DNA of 64,000 bases, taken from NCBI GenBank assembly GCA_945910005.1, contig OX246741.1, forward strand, positions 37,256,276 through 37,320,275, in the 5' to 3' direction. The translations under genes were made by a program, and so were the position numbers. Under the pieces are notes generated by a model. That model had not been told where the DNA came from. It did no database searches and worked only from the letters and a program-made list of their open reading frames with translations. Source of the stretch: Isoperla grammatica. Taxonomy: Eukaryota; Arthropoda; Insecta; Plecoptera; Perlodidae. This document shows, one piece after another, positions 21,205-32,612 of this stretch (within the stretch, counting starts at the first letter, position 1; each line of letters starts with the position of its first letter).

Positions 21205-22865
21205 TCGCTTACAACAGCGACCACTGCTCGGAAATACATTCGCTTCCCCGTCGGCCGTCACTCCGCGTTTTGTAACTGTATGGAACTAAAAATATTTACG
21301 GAGATAGCCCTCACTTTATCAAGCAATGATTATGCCAGTCGTTCTTCTTGCATCTACATTACATTCAATTTCTCAATAATATTGTTTACAGAATAGTTAT
21401 AATAGATAGCCTCCAGCATCAAGTGCCCACTACGAGAAATAAATATAAATAATACTATTCGAAGTAAGATGAACTAAGACAAATACGGGTTACCATTATA
21501 TTAATCAATCATGAGTAGGCCTACTTATGGAGAGATTGCGTTTCTTTTTCAAAAATTAAAATTAAACTCAAGAATATAGGCGTAAAATAAGGCCTTTGTG
21601 TAGCAAGATTTACATTAAATAAATACCTATACCAATGTAACAGTACAATCATAAGGGCAAATAAACCCAAAAGCTATTGTAAAGTTGCGTGGTTTTTCAA
21701 CTTCACAGAATTTTAACAGTGTTTGTGCAAACCAATATATATGATAAGTTCATAATACTACTGTACTTATAATATACTAAATATTATGTTTATCCAACAG
21801 GCAGCAATAAATTAGATAGCGCGTCTACGCACCTTCGTTCTTATCACGTCAACACAAATGCACCAGCATAATAGCATTGAGTTTATTAGTGTAGTAATTT
21901 AAAAAAAAAAAATTGTGTACAATAATAAACTCAATGATAATAGCAACTGCTCGGAAACACTCGCGCTCCCCCGTTACCATGCGGTTTCTAACTTGATGTA
22001 ACTTCCAAAATATTCATGACAGTCTTTCTCCAGTGGCGTATAGGAATAGCCCGGGCGAAGCCCGGGGGCCCGTGGTCTAGCCTCTAGAGGGGCCCGGTTT
22101 CTAGACTGGCTTGAGTTGGAAACCTATCATTGTTTATAAGCTTCAATAAAATTCGAAACTCATACCAACAACTATTAAATTAATAATTGCCGGTGCGGAT
22201 CATCTCATTTCGGTCGTGTTCAATTGACATTGTAAGTGACATTGTAAATCTTGCTTCTATAAAAGTGTAGTTTCAAAATACTGCATATTTCACTTTCCTG
22301 ATGTTTGTTCTGTGAACAGCATTGATGGTAATTTCCTAACACTACCAGTTACTGTTGCAAGTTCAGAACGCTTTTTTCACAATTTTGAATAATGCATTGC
22401 AATAGAACACTTTCGATCGAAAATAGCTCAGAAGAAAAGTATATATTACGATCACCTAATCAATTCGTTCGATATCCGGTAAGTTAGAAATTGGAAGCTC
22501 TAAATCAATGGTGAATTCATGCCATTTAAGTTGAATTTTGTAACACTAATTTTGCTATTGACAATTTCGTCCCAGATCCCAGTTTTCATTATTGTTGCTC
22601 TTCATGTAAAAAACAAGTCTATACAGTATAAATCTACTCGACTAGCTAGCAGACTAAACCAACAATCAGTGACAATAATTAACAACAATGGCCAATTGTT
22701 GTATTAGCCGACGCGATGTCTAGTCGACTAGCGTCAAAATAGAATGAACATAATCCCGGACACGATACAAAATTACGTTTACGAGTATATGTTAGGGGCC
22801 CACCAGGTTCTGTTGCCCGGGTAAAGCTACGCCACTGTCTTTCTCCCTTTATCAAGCAATGCTGT
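21205..22865 (+). repeat. Direct repeat, second copy split by a MITE
   Basis: A block at about 21215-21330 (ACTGCTCGGAAA, then CACTTTATCAAGCAATG) recurs at about 21945-22030 and resumes after the MITE at 22846-22862. Removing the MITE makes the two copies collinear. Between the copies lies an AT-rich stretch without a gene, plus a hairpin at about 21875-21936 (CATTGAGTTTATTA and its inverse). Confidence 0.6.
22031..22837. mobile_element. hAT-type MITE, 8-bp target duplication
   Basis: The ends are CAGTGGCGTATAGGAA and AAGCTACGCCACTG. The direct repeat TCTTTCTC flanks it at 22023-22030 and 22838-22845. A GC-rich palindromic CCCGGG cassette lies just inside both ends. The first 8-9 bases of the terminus match the MITE at 2135. 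No transposase is present. Confidence 0.85.
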
Positions 22866-23920
22866 TCTAAATAAATAAAATAAAATAAATTCGTATTTAT
22901 AGATTCTACCCATCTCAGTAACAAGACTGATTTTCAGTGGGGGACTTTAACTAAAGTGACTAAACCAACCCTGTAGGCTCCGAACACCATCGACGAGTGA
23001 ACGATATTAACCAATCAAAGATCTTTATTTCAAATATGTAAACATATGAACCTGTGATTGGACAGTGCGAACACCTGCGGACAGATGCCAGAATCAACAA
23101 GGCTGATTCAGAACAACTTTGAATAAATTGAATTCTTCGTTGCTATAGGACGTTCGTCCGTTCTAAATCACATAGAATTTATCCAAGTCATTGCGTGTCG
23201 AATATTTATAATAATAATATCACGTGTCCATTACTAGAAACAAAACTATACGAAATAAAATAAACCTAGAAGAGACGTGCGGGTCACAACATGTAGTAAT
23301 AATCATTATTTGTCATAGTGAGAAATGTGCATCTTTTGCACAAACAATTAAAATAATACCATTGTGTTACAATTGTAGTACCTATACTGCTACATTACGT
23401 TACTTTTGCTTGAATGTCACGGTGACATTGGCAAAGCAACCCAAATCAGCACTATAAACCAATTTAAACTTACGTGGCTTCTGAACGTTTGCGTAACAAA
23501 TTCTAGTATTTACATTAAAAGGTCGATTACAATTATTAGGGCCGGTTTTTCAATCACTTTTTAATCAGTGTTTAGTGTAACCGGGGCTATTACCAATATT
23601 GTCAATGTAAAATGTATTAACAACCTAAACATATATTCAAAATGATATTTTTTAGTTCAAACTAATTTTGTATATGATACCCATTTTAAAAAACCCACAA
23701 CTTAGTTCTAATTTATTGAATTCATAAGCCCAAATGTTTGATAAATAGGAAATAAAATAGTATTTGTATGTTTATTCTGGTTGGCTATTATTTAATCATT
23801 TGTCAAGCTTACAAAGATTTTAAATTATGCAACGTTTAGAGAACAATGATCTGTCTATACCAAATACAATGTAGTCTACATACGAATTTAAAGTCGCTGG
23901 AATATGAATTCTATCACTTT
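22866..23920. other. No gene recognised
   Basis: AT-rich DNA with no conserved frame. A GGGCCGGTTTTTCAATC motif near 23541 looks like a MITE terminus, but I found no partner. Confidence 0.4.
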
Positions 23921-24387
23921 CAGTGTTGAATTCAACTATGATCCCTGGGGGGCGAAGCCCCCTCGGGAATTGTCATTCGCCCCCCCGGGAATGAATTGGC
24001 TACAAGCTAAATATATATTACTTAATTTTGAAATGGCACGGAAATATTGTTTTGAAGGTTTAATAAGTAAATACATTTTTCTGTGTCACAAAAGAATGTG
24101 ACAAGAGAGTTGAAACAAGCAGAAAAAAGCAGAGAAGGGCCAGGATTATCTAAACTCCGCCTCAAATTCAACTGGGCATCAAGTGGTTTGTTGAACACAT
24201 ATTTTTGTTTAAATAGTGTTTTAAGTAGTGTTTTTGTATCAGGACACTTGGACAGTTTATTAGTAAAAGTGATGTGGAAGCAGCAGTGATTTTGAAAATT
24301 TGCCCCCCTCCACCCCGCTTATTCGATGTCTACACCCCCGGGATTTGAAATAGCCCCCCCGGGGACAAAACTCTGAATTCAACACTG
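23921..24387. mobile_element. hAT-type MITE, 8-bp target duplication
   Basis: CAGTGTTGAATTCA at the left end is inverted as TGAATTCAACACTG at the right. ATCACTTT flanks it at 23913-23920 and 24388-24395. Subterminal GC-rich blocks (GGGGGGCGAAGCCCC and CCCCCCCGGGG) lie at both ends. The terminus differs from the CAGTGGCG group, so it is a separate family. Confidence 0.85.
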
Positions 24388-24395
24388 ATCACTTT

Positions 24396-25314
24396 GATAA
24401 GAGTAATTAGGATGTATTTGATATTTGGTTACTAACAGTATGATAGCATTCTCAAAATCCCTAGTTAGCCTTATCACTGACTGATAAAAACTGACTGAAC
24501 TGACTGAAACCCTTACATTACACATTTTGTCCACAGCTGGGTTGACCTTCCAACAGACTAACCCAAAGTAAACACATTATGAGTCTGCAGACGTTAACTC
24601 CGGCCCAAGACATTTCGATTCTGTATGACTTATGATGAGTGTGCCTATGCTGAATACCAATTACAAATGCCGTAGCCATTTCATAGCAGTTTTTTCTGTG
24701 GTCCCGATAGGTAACGTGAAACAGGTATCAAAATATTGATAATGTCTATTCCCACTCATTGCAATCTAATAGACTAATAGTTAGATGTAATATGAAAACG
24801 TGTTTATAAACACATGCTAGTGATTTTTAATATGTTTATACATTACGTAGTAAGGTCATAAGAAATTTAAATTCACTAGCTTGGACCTACGGTAACGAGG
24901 CCACGCAATATTTGAATTACACAAATACAATAATATATTTGAATTGCCTCAACGCTTATGTAAGATGTAACTTCTCATATACAATCAAATAATTATACGC
25001 TCATTGCCATAATGTCATAAAGGTAGTCAGCTGCGAAGCTTATGACTATTACGATCGTTGGTTGTGTCTGAGCCGTGGATGCGTCGACATAGAATCTGTC
25101 TTATTGTTGTTTTAGATTTGTAGGTGCATTATTTATTGGGATATGTGAAGATGGCAGATTGCACTGCTTACTTAAACCACACACGAAATAACACAGAACT
25201 TCACAAACCATTTACAGTTGGGATATGATTATGCATGAGGCCATGCAGATACAAATTTAATTTGTTTTAATTTGTTATCTGTGATGAGGCTCTTATAACA
25301 GGCGTATCAGTAAT
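24396..25314. other. No gene recognised
   Basis: AT-rich, no conserved frame. A short imperfect CTGACTGA repeat lies near 24475-24510. Confidence 0.4.
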
Positions 25315-25572
25315 AATCGTAATTGTTGGTAGGACCTGCACAACTTGGCCCTCTTCAGGTGACATTTACTGTGGTATTTGGTTAGTTGTGGAAGATTGCC
25401 CGAGAGCTATTCGTATGACCGTGGTATGACTCAATTTCAGCATTCACCTCTATGAGTGCGAAAACCTTGAGGCTAAACTTCAGTCAAGATAGCCGGTAAA
25501 GCGGGTATCGAACCTGCGATCTCCCGAATTAGCGACTTGTTTGCTAACCATTAGCCGGATCTCGATCGGTAT
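25315..25572 (-). mobile_element. tRNA-derived SINE, copy 1 (diverged)
   Basis: Read on the minus strand, the head has TAATGGTTAGCA (A-box-like) and GGTTCGATACC (B box) at tRNA-like spacing. The body follows with TTGACTGAAG, GGTGAATGCTGAAATTGAGT and GTCACCTGAAGAGGG. These match the body of the SINE at 53826 in the same order, so both belong to one family. Confidence 0.75.
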
Positions 25573-26775
25573 TACATATTTTATCGTAATAGAGCCCCCC
25601 CCCCCCCTACATAATAGTTGCCTATTATCAATTCCTGTGCAACGTAATGCAAACTACTAGATTTGTGAAACTTTGAATTTAGTTTGTGTTGATGTTTGTA
25701 CATTATTTGTGATGTGTATTGGCAGTCTGCTCCCCCCCCCCGCACACACACACACGTTATAAACAAAGCAATGTGTGTGCGTATACCAAACCAACAATAT
25801 GGTATTGCATACATAACACAGTTCTTCGTGTGTCCGCCCGGCCCGACAAGCCAAATATATACCTCGATCCGATTCACAACGGATACGGGTTGCAAGTTTT
25901 TTTTTAATTTAAATCTTATACTTACGAACACATACATTATGCACCAACCTTTCCTTGCGAACTTTGGGTTGAGGTTTGTGAGGTACGCTTTGTGGGTCAC
26001 TCAATAAACTTAAATTAGTCTATGCGCCTTGATAAGGGAAACAAAACTAGTATTAGCTTTTCTTATAGAAATAGTGTTTCGCTAGCATGCACCACTAGTT
26101 TGAAAGGCACTGGTTTGATTCCCTGCACTGTGAATCATAATAGTACTTTTCCGAAGTGTTTCTCAATGGATAATCCGGGATGTTTACAAACAACCCTCGG
26201 CCAATTTCAAAATTGAAAAGTATCAGACAGCCCAGCTGTTTCACTTTTGCTCATAAATTATTTATCATCAAATATAATACTTTTGCGTCCGAGTCCACCT
26301 TCAACCTCCCCCCCCCCCCCCCCCCCCTCCAAGCCAAGTTTATGGGTGGCTCGTACAGTTATCACAGATGACCAATTATTATAAACACTTCGTGCTCTTA
26401 TGCAAAAGCCAATTAATGTAAGCTTAGGACTACTATACGTTGGCCTATCAACAGGAGCTTTTAAAATGAGCCTATAAAGTAATGCAATGGACAACACAGT
26501 GTACTTCCATTTACATGTAAACACATTTTTGTATTAGAATGAAAGTAATTCTTTTATTCTCCAATAATTATCATCAAACAATACCATTAATTATTTAAAG
26601 TATACACAGCCGTCCGCGGAAACGCATATGATAAGAGTGCAGGGGACTGCAAGTGCAGGCAGTTCCCAAGCATAAAACACCGAGGAACGTAGGTTCTGGT
26701 CCTACGTGGGACAGTTTTTTGTAATTTCCTTATCAACAGTTTGTGTCACCACTCATTGTCTTTGGATGCTATTAC
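25573..26775. other. No gene; homopolymer tracts and tRNA-like scraps
   Basis: Contains C-runs at about 25593-25606, 25731-25741 and 26307-26328, and a short (CA)n at 25742-25755. tRNA-like pieces lie near 26087-26135 and 26636-26715 (GTAGGTTCTGGTCCTAC resembles a T-arm). ORFs overlapping these tracts are low-complexity artefacts. Confidence 0.45.
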
Positions 26776-27302
26776 CAGGCGCATAGGAAGGGGGGGGGGG
26801 GGGGGGGGGGGGGGAATGGGGGGAGATTCCCCCCCCCCCCACTTTTTCCTGTGACCCACTTAATTTAGCGTGTTAGGCACATTCCGACATACAATACCAC
26901 ACGGATACCCGGGTAAACATTCATCAACTAAATTTCATATTTCACAAGAGAAAATAATATTTGCAGAAACACAGAGGGCCCCACGCCCCGGAGAAAGCCA
27001 AGATCTTCGACACAAGATACATTTCCTCTGCCTTTGTTTGTACTTTGTAGCGTTACAAAATAAAAGCGAATGGGTGCTTGAGGTCAGTGACGTAATTAGG
27101 GAAGACGCGGGTTAGGGCCCTCAAAACGTATTTATCGAGAAATAACTAATATAGCAATAAAAATTTTCGCCGTCGGCGAAAAGGCCTCCGGAGGCTGGGG
27201 CTCCGCCCCAGACCCCGCGAGTTATCCGCGCTTCGCGCTCACAATTCTCCCCCCGCGTCCCCCCCCCCCCCCCCCACTTGATTTAGAGTTCCTACGGGCC
27301 TG
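26776..27302. mobile_element. hAT-like MITE, 8-bp target duplication
   Basis: The left end CAGGCGCATAGGAA is inverted as TTCCTACGGGCCTG at the right. GCTATTAC flanks it at 26768-26775 and 27303-27310. Very long G and C runs lie inside the ends. It encloses part of a second MITE from 27086. Confidence 0.75.
27086..27240 (+). mobile_element. Partial MITE sharing the 2135-2818 cassette
   Basis: It starts CAGTGACGTAATTAGG, like the left end of the 2135 MITE. It carries a self-complementary cassette (TTTTCGCC, GGCCTCCGGAGGC, GGGGCTCCGCCCC) in the opposite orientation to that MITE. No matching right terminus was found, so it is truncated or fused into the surrounding element. Confidence 0.6.
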
Positions 27303-27310
27303 GCTATTAC

Positions 27311-28082
27311 CAAGTCTGCAAAGTGTGGAATGAGACCTTTGAGAGTCTAATTAGTAATTAGTCACTCAACAATGAGACTTTGAAATTCGCTGGCGTACCA
27401 GTACCAATAGACTTGATTGGTTGCCCATCTCTGGTACTGGTACATACTCCATATCTAACGTTAGGCAGCTTGGCTCTCTCCCATCCCATCGCCAGAAACC
27501 ACGCTCGACTCGAGCTGATAATGATATCTGTTGCACGGATAGTTTCGGTGCGCGGTGCGCGGGGAGGTGAAACCCGCCAGCCAATAGGAGACGTCTCGAG
27601 CGTTCAAACCTCGGCTGCAAGCGCTGCGCCTTTCAACCGTTAGGGCGAGGTAGCGGCCGAGAGAATAAAATAAATTGGAACACAAAACATGCGTTTTGTA
27701 AATGAAAATTCCCTTTGAACCATTTAACCGAGAGTTTTGAAAGTTAACATTTGCACTCAGGTTGATTTAAGCTGCTTGTTGTTGTACGAAAATATGTTTA
27801 AAAAAATTCCAGTCATTTAAAATAAGCAAACGAATTTCGGGAAAGTTGAGTGAAATCAAGAAGTTTCTCAATTTTTCACTAAAAATTGGGTGACTGTTTT
27901 TAAAATAAGTTAACTGAAGCGAGTAGATCGTTTCTTAATTAAGGATATGACCAAATATGAAAATTATCGTAGTAATCGTTTAACTGAAAAAATCAGTCGT
28001 CTCAGTGCTTGTATTTTCCTCCGCGCTAGCCTAAGCGAGTCCTCTTAATCGACGTAGATGAGGTGTTTGTGTGACAGACAAC
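27311..28082. other. No gene recognised
   Basis: A locally GC-rich block at about 27480-27660 includes a minus-strand tRNA-like segment ending in GGTTTGAAC. The rest, up to the ORF1 fragment, may be remnant LINE spacer. No coding domain is visible. Confidence 0.35.
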
Positions 28083-28556
28083 TTACGTGACTGGCAATTG
28101 TTCGTTTCTCAGCTTGCAAAGGTCAGCAACTGACTTGATTGTCAACACACGACGAGAAGATTCGTTTTCTTTCGCTAAAATTTTTCCGTTACTCCACCAC
28201 ACGAACTTACTTTTCTTATATCCTACTTCTCTTGATTTTTGCTTAGCTCTCCACAGCAGATTCTTGTAGTACGGCGATAGATTTTCCCTTATTCTCACGC
28301 TAAGTTCCGACCGACAGTGATTCCCAAATAATTGCTTGTTTGTAATTGACTGGCGACGCTTTGACACAAGTGCGTTTCGCATCTTCCTCGAAGCCAATTG
28401 AACAATTATTGTATTAGGGTATTCTGTGTTTCGCGATGGCAACCTGTGGGCCGATTCTATTTCTTCCTCTCGCAAATCAATTTGTAATACGGCTGCTACC
28501 TTAATTACAATTTGCTCAACGTTTTCGTCTTCGTATTCTATTACGTTGCATATCTC
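28083..28556 (-). pseudogene. LINE ORF1 fragment, FP-like C-terminal domain
   Basis: The frame starts at the edge of a (TAA)n array and reads ENVEQIVIKVAAVL, IESAHRLPSRN, then IRENLSPYYKNLLWRAKQK, then KFVWWSNGKIL and IKSVADLCKLRN, ending at a stop at 28083. The domain matches the C-terminus of LINE-C ORF1 but is clearly diverged. The reading frame is undamaged over this span while the PHD and coiled-coil parts are absent, as expected of 5' truncation. ORF2 is not found downstream. Confidence 0.75.
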
Positions 28557-28800
<244 letters not shown>

Positions 28801-29134
28801 TAAGCAACAATTTTGAACACGTGTAGGATAGTACGAAAATTTTTGAACTAAGAAGAATGAAGACTTCAAGAAGTTCTCCATCCTGATGGTGGTTTTCGTG
28901 GTTTTCACCCGTACGAAGAGCGAATGCTGGGATGAGTACAAATCGACCACGACCGTATATAGCATCCACAGTTTGGTTTGGAAAAAATAATATGGACAAT
29001 GATATATTTAATTAGTTGTAAGTAGATTTTAATAAGGTAAACACATGGAAATACTTGACATTCATGTCCGTACAACATGTTTATGCCGGTTTTGACCGAG
29101 TTTGTATGTATTGCAACTATTAAATAATAAAAGT
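28801..29134 (+). mobile_element. Dong-like LINE D2, last codons and 3' UTR
   Basis: It starts right after (TAA)n within the last coding segment (AATTTTGAACACGTGTAGG), with the stop at 28849-28851. The 3' UTR is nearly identical to D1, without the (GAA)n insertion. The near identity suggests D1 and D2 come from one recent subfamily. Confidence 0.8.
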
Positions 29135-29135
29135 C

Positions 29136-29178
<43 letters not shown>

Positions 29179-29226
29179 TAATAATAATAATAATAATAAC
29201 AATAAAAAAAAAAATAATAATAATAT
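29135..29226 (+). repeat. (TAA)n array D
   Basis: Tail of D2. It grades into an A-run and then the poly(T) of the minus-strand LINE-A2. Confidence 0.9.
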
Positions 29227-29592
29227 TAATTTTTTTTTTTTTTTATTTTTTTATTACAAACTTTAGCAATGTACAATACAATTTGTGCATACTTAATATC
29301 CCACTAAGCCTAGTGGCTTATCAGTGGGTCACATACAAATAAAAGACGTAAATTAGCACATTCGTAGCAGAAAGCAGAAACACAAAAGTAAAGAAACAAA
29401 ACGATATCATGACTTACAATAATATGATGCATATGATACATAATAATAATATGATAGAATATGATATAAGGGGTTGAAATAGAAAATTATTAATTCCACA
29501 TTTAAAAATTCAAAGTCAATTTTACATACAAGGGTAACAGATAATTAAACATACCGTTCAGCACTGTACGCGCAATTAATGCGAGGAAGTTT
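29227..29592 (-). mobile_element. LINE-A2 3' UTR with hairpin and poly(A)
   Basis: On the minus strand it ends AATAAAAAAATAAAA plus an A-run. The hairpin at 29300-29328 has the outer CCCACT/AGTGGG stem and an inner AAGCC/GGCTT stem. Compared with LINE-A1, an A-T pair is replaced by G-C in the inner stem, so pairing is preserved. Confidence 0.78.
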
Positions 29593-32146
29593 TCAGTACA
29601 TTCTGTCTGGAAGGTTAATAAGGTAATGCGATTTTAAACTTGTCTTAATTAACGATAATTTATCCAAGGATACGACGTCAGGCGGCAATGAATTAAAAAT
29701 TTTAGGAATTAGGTAACGTAAACAACGCTCTCCATATTTATTCTCGGTAATAGGAACTACATATTTACCTTTACCTACCAGACGCGTACCCTTGTTATGC
29801 ATGTACGGTATTTTATATTCGTTGTCAAAGTAGTACGCTAATGCCATCCGATAATTAAACATTGATTTCAAAGGCAATAAAGAGCAAATTTCGTACACGT
29901 TATGTATGTTTTTAGAGTTTTTTAGTATCTGTTTAGGACAAACAATTTTTATCAGAGAGTTCTGTTGATTAATTTTAACAATAATAATTGATTCTGAGGC
30001 TATCCCCCATGAGAGCAACGCGTATGACATAATAGATTCTGCTAGCGCAATATAGACTAGCCTTATCAAGTCATCAGACAAGACAGGTTTTAGTTTATAC
30101 AACTGATAAGCGCATGAACGGAGTTTTGCACAGAGGTAGTCCACGTGTTGCTTCCACGAGAACTCACGATCGATGTACACTCCCAAGTACATGTGGAATG
30201 CCACCGATTCAATTTGTTGATTACATCTACAATCAATGTCGGCTGCCCTCCTTACATTATGTAAACACTTATCGTCATGAAATATTAATATTATTTCGTC
30301 ATTTCTACATGAATTTAATGGCATACAAATGTGAACAGTCTTGGTTTTTTGAACATTAATTACTAGTTCCCGATCGTGAGTCCAGCATTGTAAATTTCTA
30401 AAGTCGGTATTCATATTTTGTATTGCAATGCTTAATTGCCTGTGAACTGCTAGAAGTACGAGGTCGTCAGCATACATAAGTAATATGCACTTAATAACAT
30501 ACTTACTTACCAAATTAACGTATATAATATAAAATTGTGGACCTAGAATGGATCCTTGTGGTACCCCAGTTATAACACTTTTCGAAAAGCTATAAGTGTT
30601 CCCTATCTTCACCATATATGTACGATTTTCTAAGTAACTGCGGAACCATTCTAATACTTTCCCTCGTATACCAATCTCCTCAAGGGATTCTAATAATTTA
30701 CCGTGATTTATTGTGTCGAATGCTTTTGAAAAATCAACAAATGTAGCCACTGCATGCATATTGTTGTTTAAAGTATTGTTTATTAAATCCGAAAATTTTA
30801 GTAGTAGATTTTGGGTACATTTTCCTTTTTGAAAACCATGCTGACTGTTAACTATTATTCCAAATTTGTGTAAGTAATTAGATAAACACTCTGATATATA
30901 GCGCTCCATTATTTTTTCTATAATGGAAAGCAAAGCAATCGGTCGATAATTTGAAAAAGATCGATGATCTCCTTTCTTGTATACTGGTCTTACAACGGAT
31001 ATTTTCATTTTGTATGGCACACGACCGTCTCTTATCGACAAGTTTATTAACTGAGCAATAACGGGGGCTAATTCATTACTTAAGTTCTTTACGTCTACCG
31101 CTCTTATCCCGTCGTACCCAGGCTGCTTATGTACATTTATATCCGAGATAATTCTTTTCACAGAATTTGCGTTTACAGGAGGCAGCCACATTGATTGCGA
31201 AGCAGCGTCAGTTTTAATGTGTTGTACACACGTCGTAGCACATATATGACGAATTGAGGCTACTTCATCTTTAAAACTGTCTGCAAATCTATTTGCGATG
31301 CTCTCATGAGTATACAATTTACCTAAATACTTGTCAACAACAGAATCGACTGAATCTTTCGTTTCGCGACCTGTGACTTGATTTATAGTTTGCCATACTT
31401 CTTTAATACCGGTACTATTTTTTATGGAATCGCGGATATGGTTTTGTTTTGCTGCTACGATTTGCGAGTTTACATAATTCCTTAAAGCTGCATATTCCCT
31501 TCTATAAGTTACTTTCGACGGATTTAACCCACTACAGTTTTTCCAGCGTTTAAATAAATTGTCTCTTTGCCTTGTCAACTGAATAATTTCTTTAGTAATC
31601 CATTGCCGCTGTACTCTCTTATGTTTAGTTTGTTGTTTTACAAACCGAGACTTACCGTAGCATCTTTCAAATTCCCCGCACATCGCATCGTACAGTGTTG
31701 AACAATCGTCGATTGCTAACAGCTGATTCCAATTCACTGCTTTCAAATTAGATAATAACAATCTTTCATTTATGGTAATTCTAGTTTCAATTTTATCCAC
31801 CTCAACCCCTATATTGCGTCCAACCGATGCAAGGATCATGTAGTGATCTGATACCTTAGTTGTGAAAGCCGCAGAACTGATTTCTAATTTACATTTAGTT
31901 CTTATGTATGAGTGATCAATACAACTACTAACAAGTTTCTCTAAACAAAAAGCTTCCCTAGTAGGCAAGTTAATACATTTCAAAAAACCATTTGATGCAA
32001 GCAGATTTTCATAATTTTGTACAATTTTATCACAACAATCAAGAGTGTTAATATTTATATCTCCAAGTATCCACATATTATTCTCTTTATTGTTGTTGAC
32101 AATGCATTGTTCCAGTTCTAACATGAACTCATTTTTACTACTAATT

Positions 32147-32147
<1 letters not shown>
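29593..32147 (-). pseudogene. LINE-A2 ORF2, 5'-truncated but open
   Basis: An open frame of more than 840 codons. It enters in the middle of the endonuclease (WILGDININTL, SCIDHSY, KVSDHY) and continues through the linker (ANRFADSFKDEV) and RT (NYRPIALLSIIEKIMERY, FVDFSKAFDTINHGKL, TGVPQGSILGPQFYIIYV, YADDLVLLAV). The C-terminal region (GERCLRYLIPKIFNSLP) ends at TAA. It lacks the first roughly 150 residues, and its 5' boundary is a (TAA)n array. The RT shows no stop or frameshift, so truncation alone inactivates it. Similarity to LINE-A1 is evident throughout. Confidence 0.9.
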
Positions 32148-32189
<42 letters not shown>

Positions 32190-32259
32190 CATTTTTTTTA
32201 TTATTGTTATTATTATTTTCAAGTGACCAAAATACATATATAATATATATATAATAATA
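32148..32259 (+). repeat. (TAA)n array E and AT-rich repeats
   Basis: About 14 TAA units, then a T-run, (ATT)n and (TA)n. It bounds LINE-A2 on its 5' side and the LINE-A3 tail on the other. Confidence 0.85.
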
Positions 32260-32586
32260 ATTATTATTTTTTTATTTTTTTATTGCATAGTTACAGGTTT
32301 ACATTTGTCCAAGAAACAAAATTAATTCGTTGACCACAAAGCCATACAAGTGGTTTGTCCGTACACAAAAAGAAAGTTATGGATCGGATAGACAATTATA
32401 CCCAGATACATATGACTATTGACATATTCTATTTCCTCTGCACAATCACATGTTACATTATTCCTGCTATGTAAACATGTATTTGTATGACATACTATTT
32501 TGATATTTTCTAATCGGTCTTCATTGAAAGGTGAACATATGTGAACAATTTTTGTCTTTGTTGCATTAAGAGTTAACTTTCTTATA
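32260..32586 (-). pseudogene. LINE-A3 fragment with internal deletion
   Basis: The minus strand at about 32580-32395 encodes KLTLNATKTKIVHICSPFN and EEIEYVNSHMYLGI, matching the LINE-A RT thumb region. It then jumps straight into a 3' end (about 32385-32260) with a hairpin around GACAAACCAC and a poly(A) tail. The whole C-terminal coding region is missing between the two. The 5' side starts at (TAA)n array F. Confidence 0.65.
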
Positions 32587-32612
32587 ACAATAATAATAAT
32601 AATAATAATAAT
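32587..32612 (+). repeat. (TAA)n array F
   Basis: About nine TAA units immediately upstream of the first codons of D4. Confidence 0.9.

Noticed and set aside
22519..22707. Small plus-strand ORF with a hydrophobic start
   Set aside because: It lies wholly inside a non-coding hAT-type MITE and has no support as a gene.
25581..26007. ORFs of 100-139 codons around C-runs
   Set aside because: They depend on homopolymer and CA tracts and show no domain on either strand.
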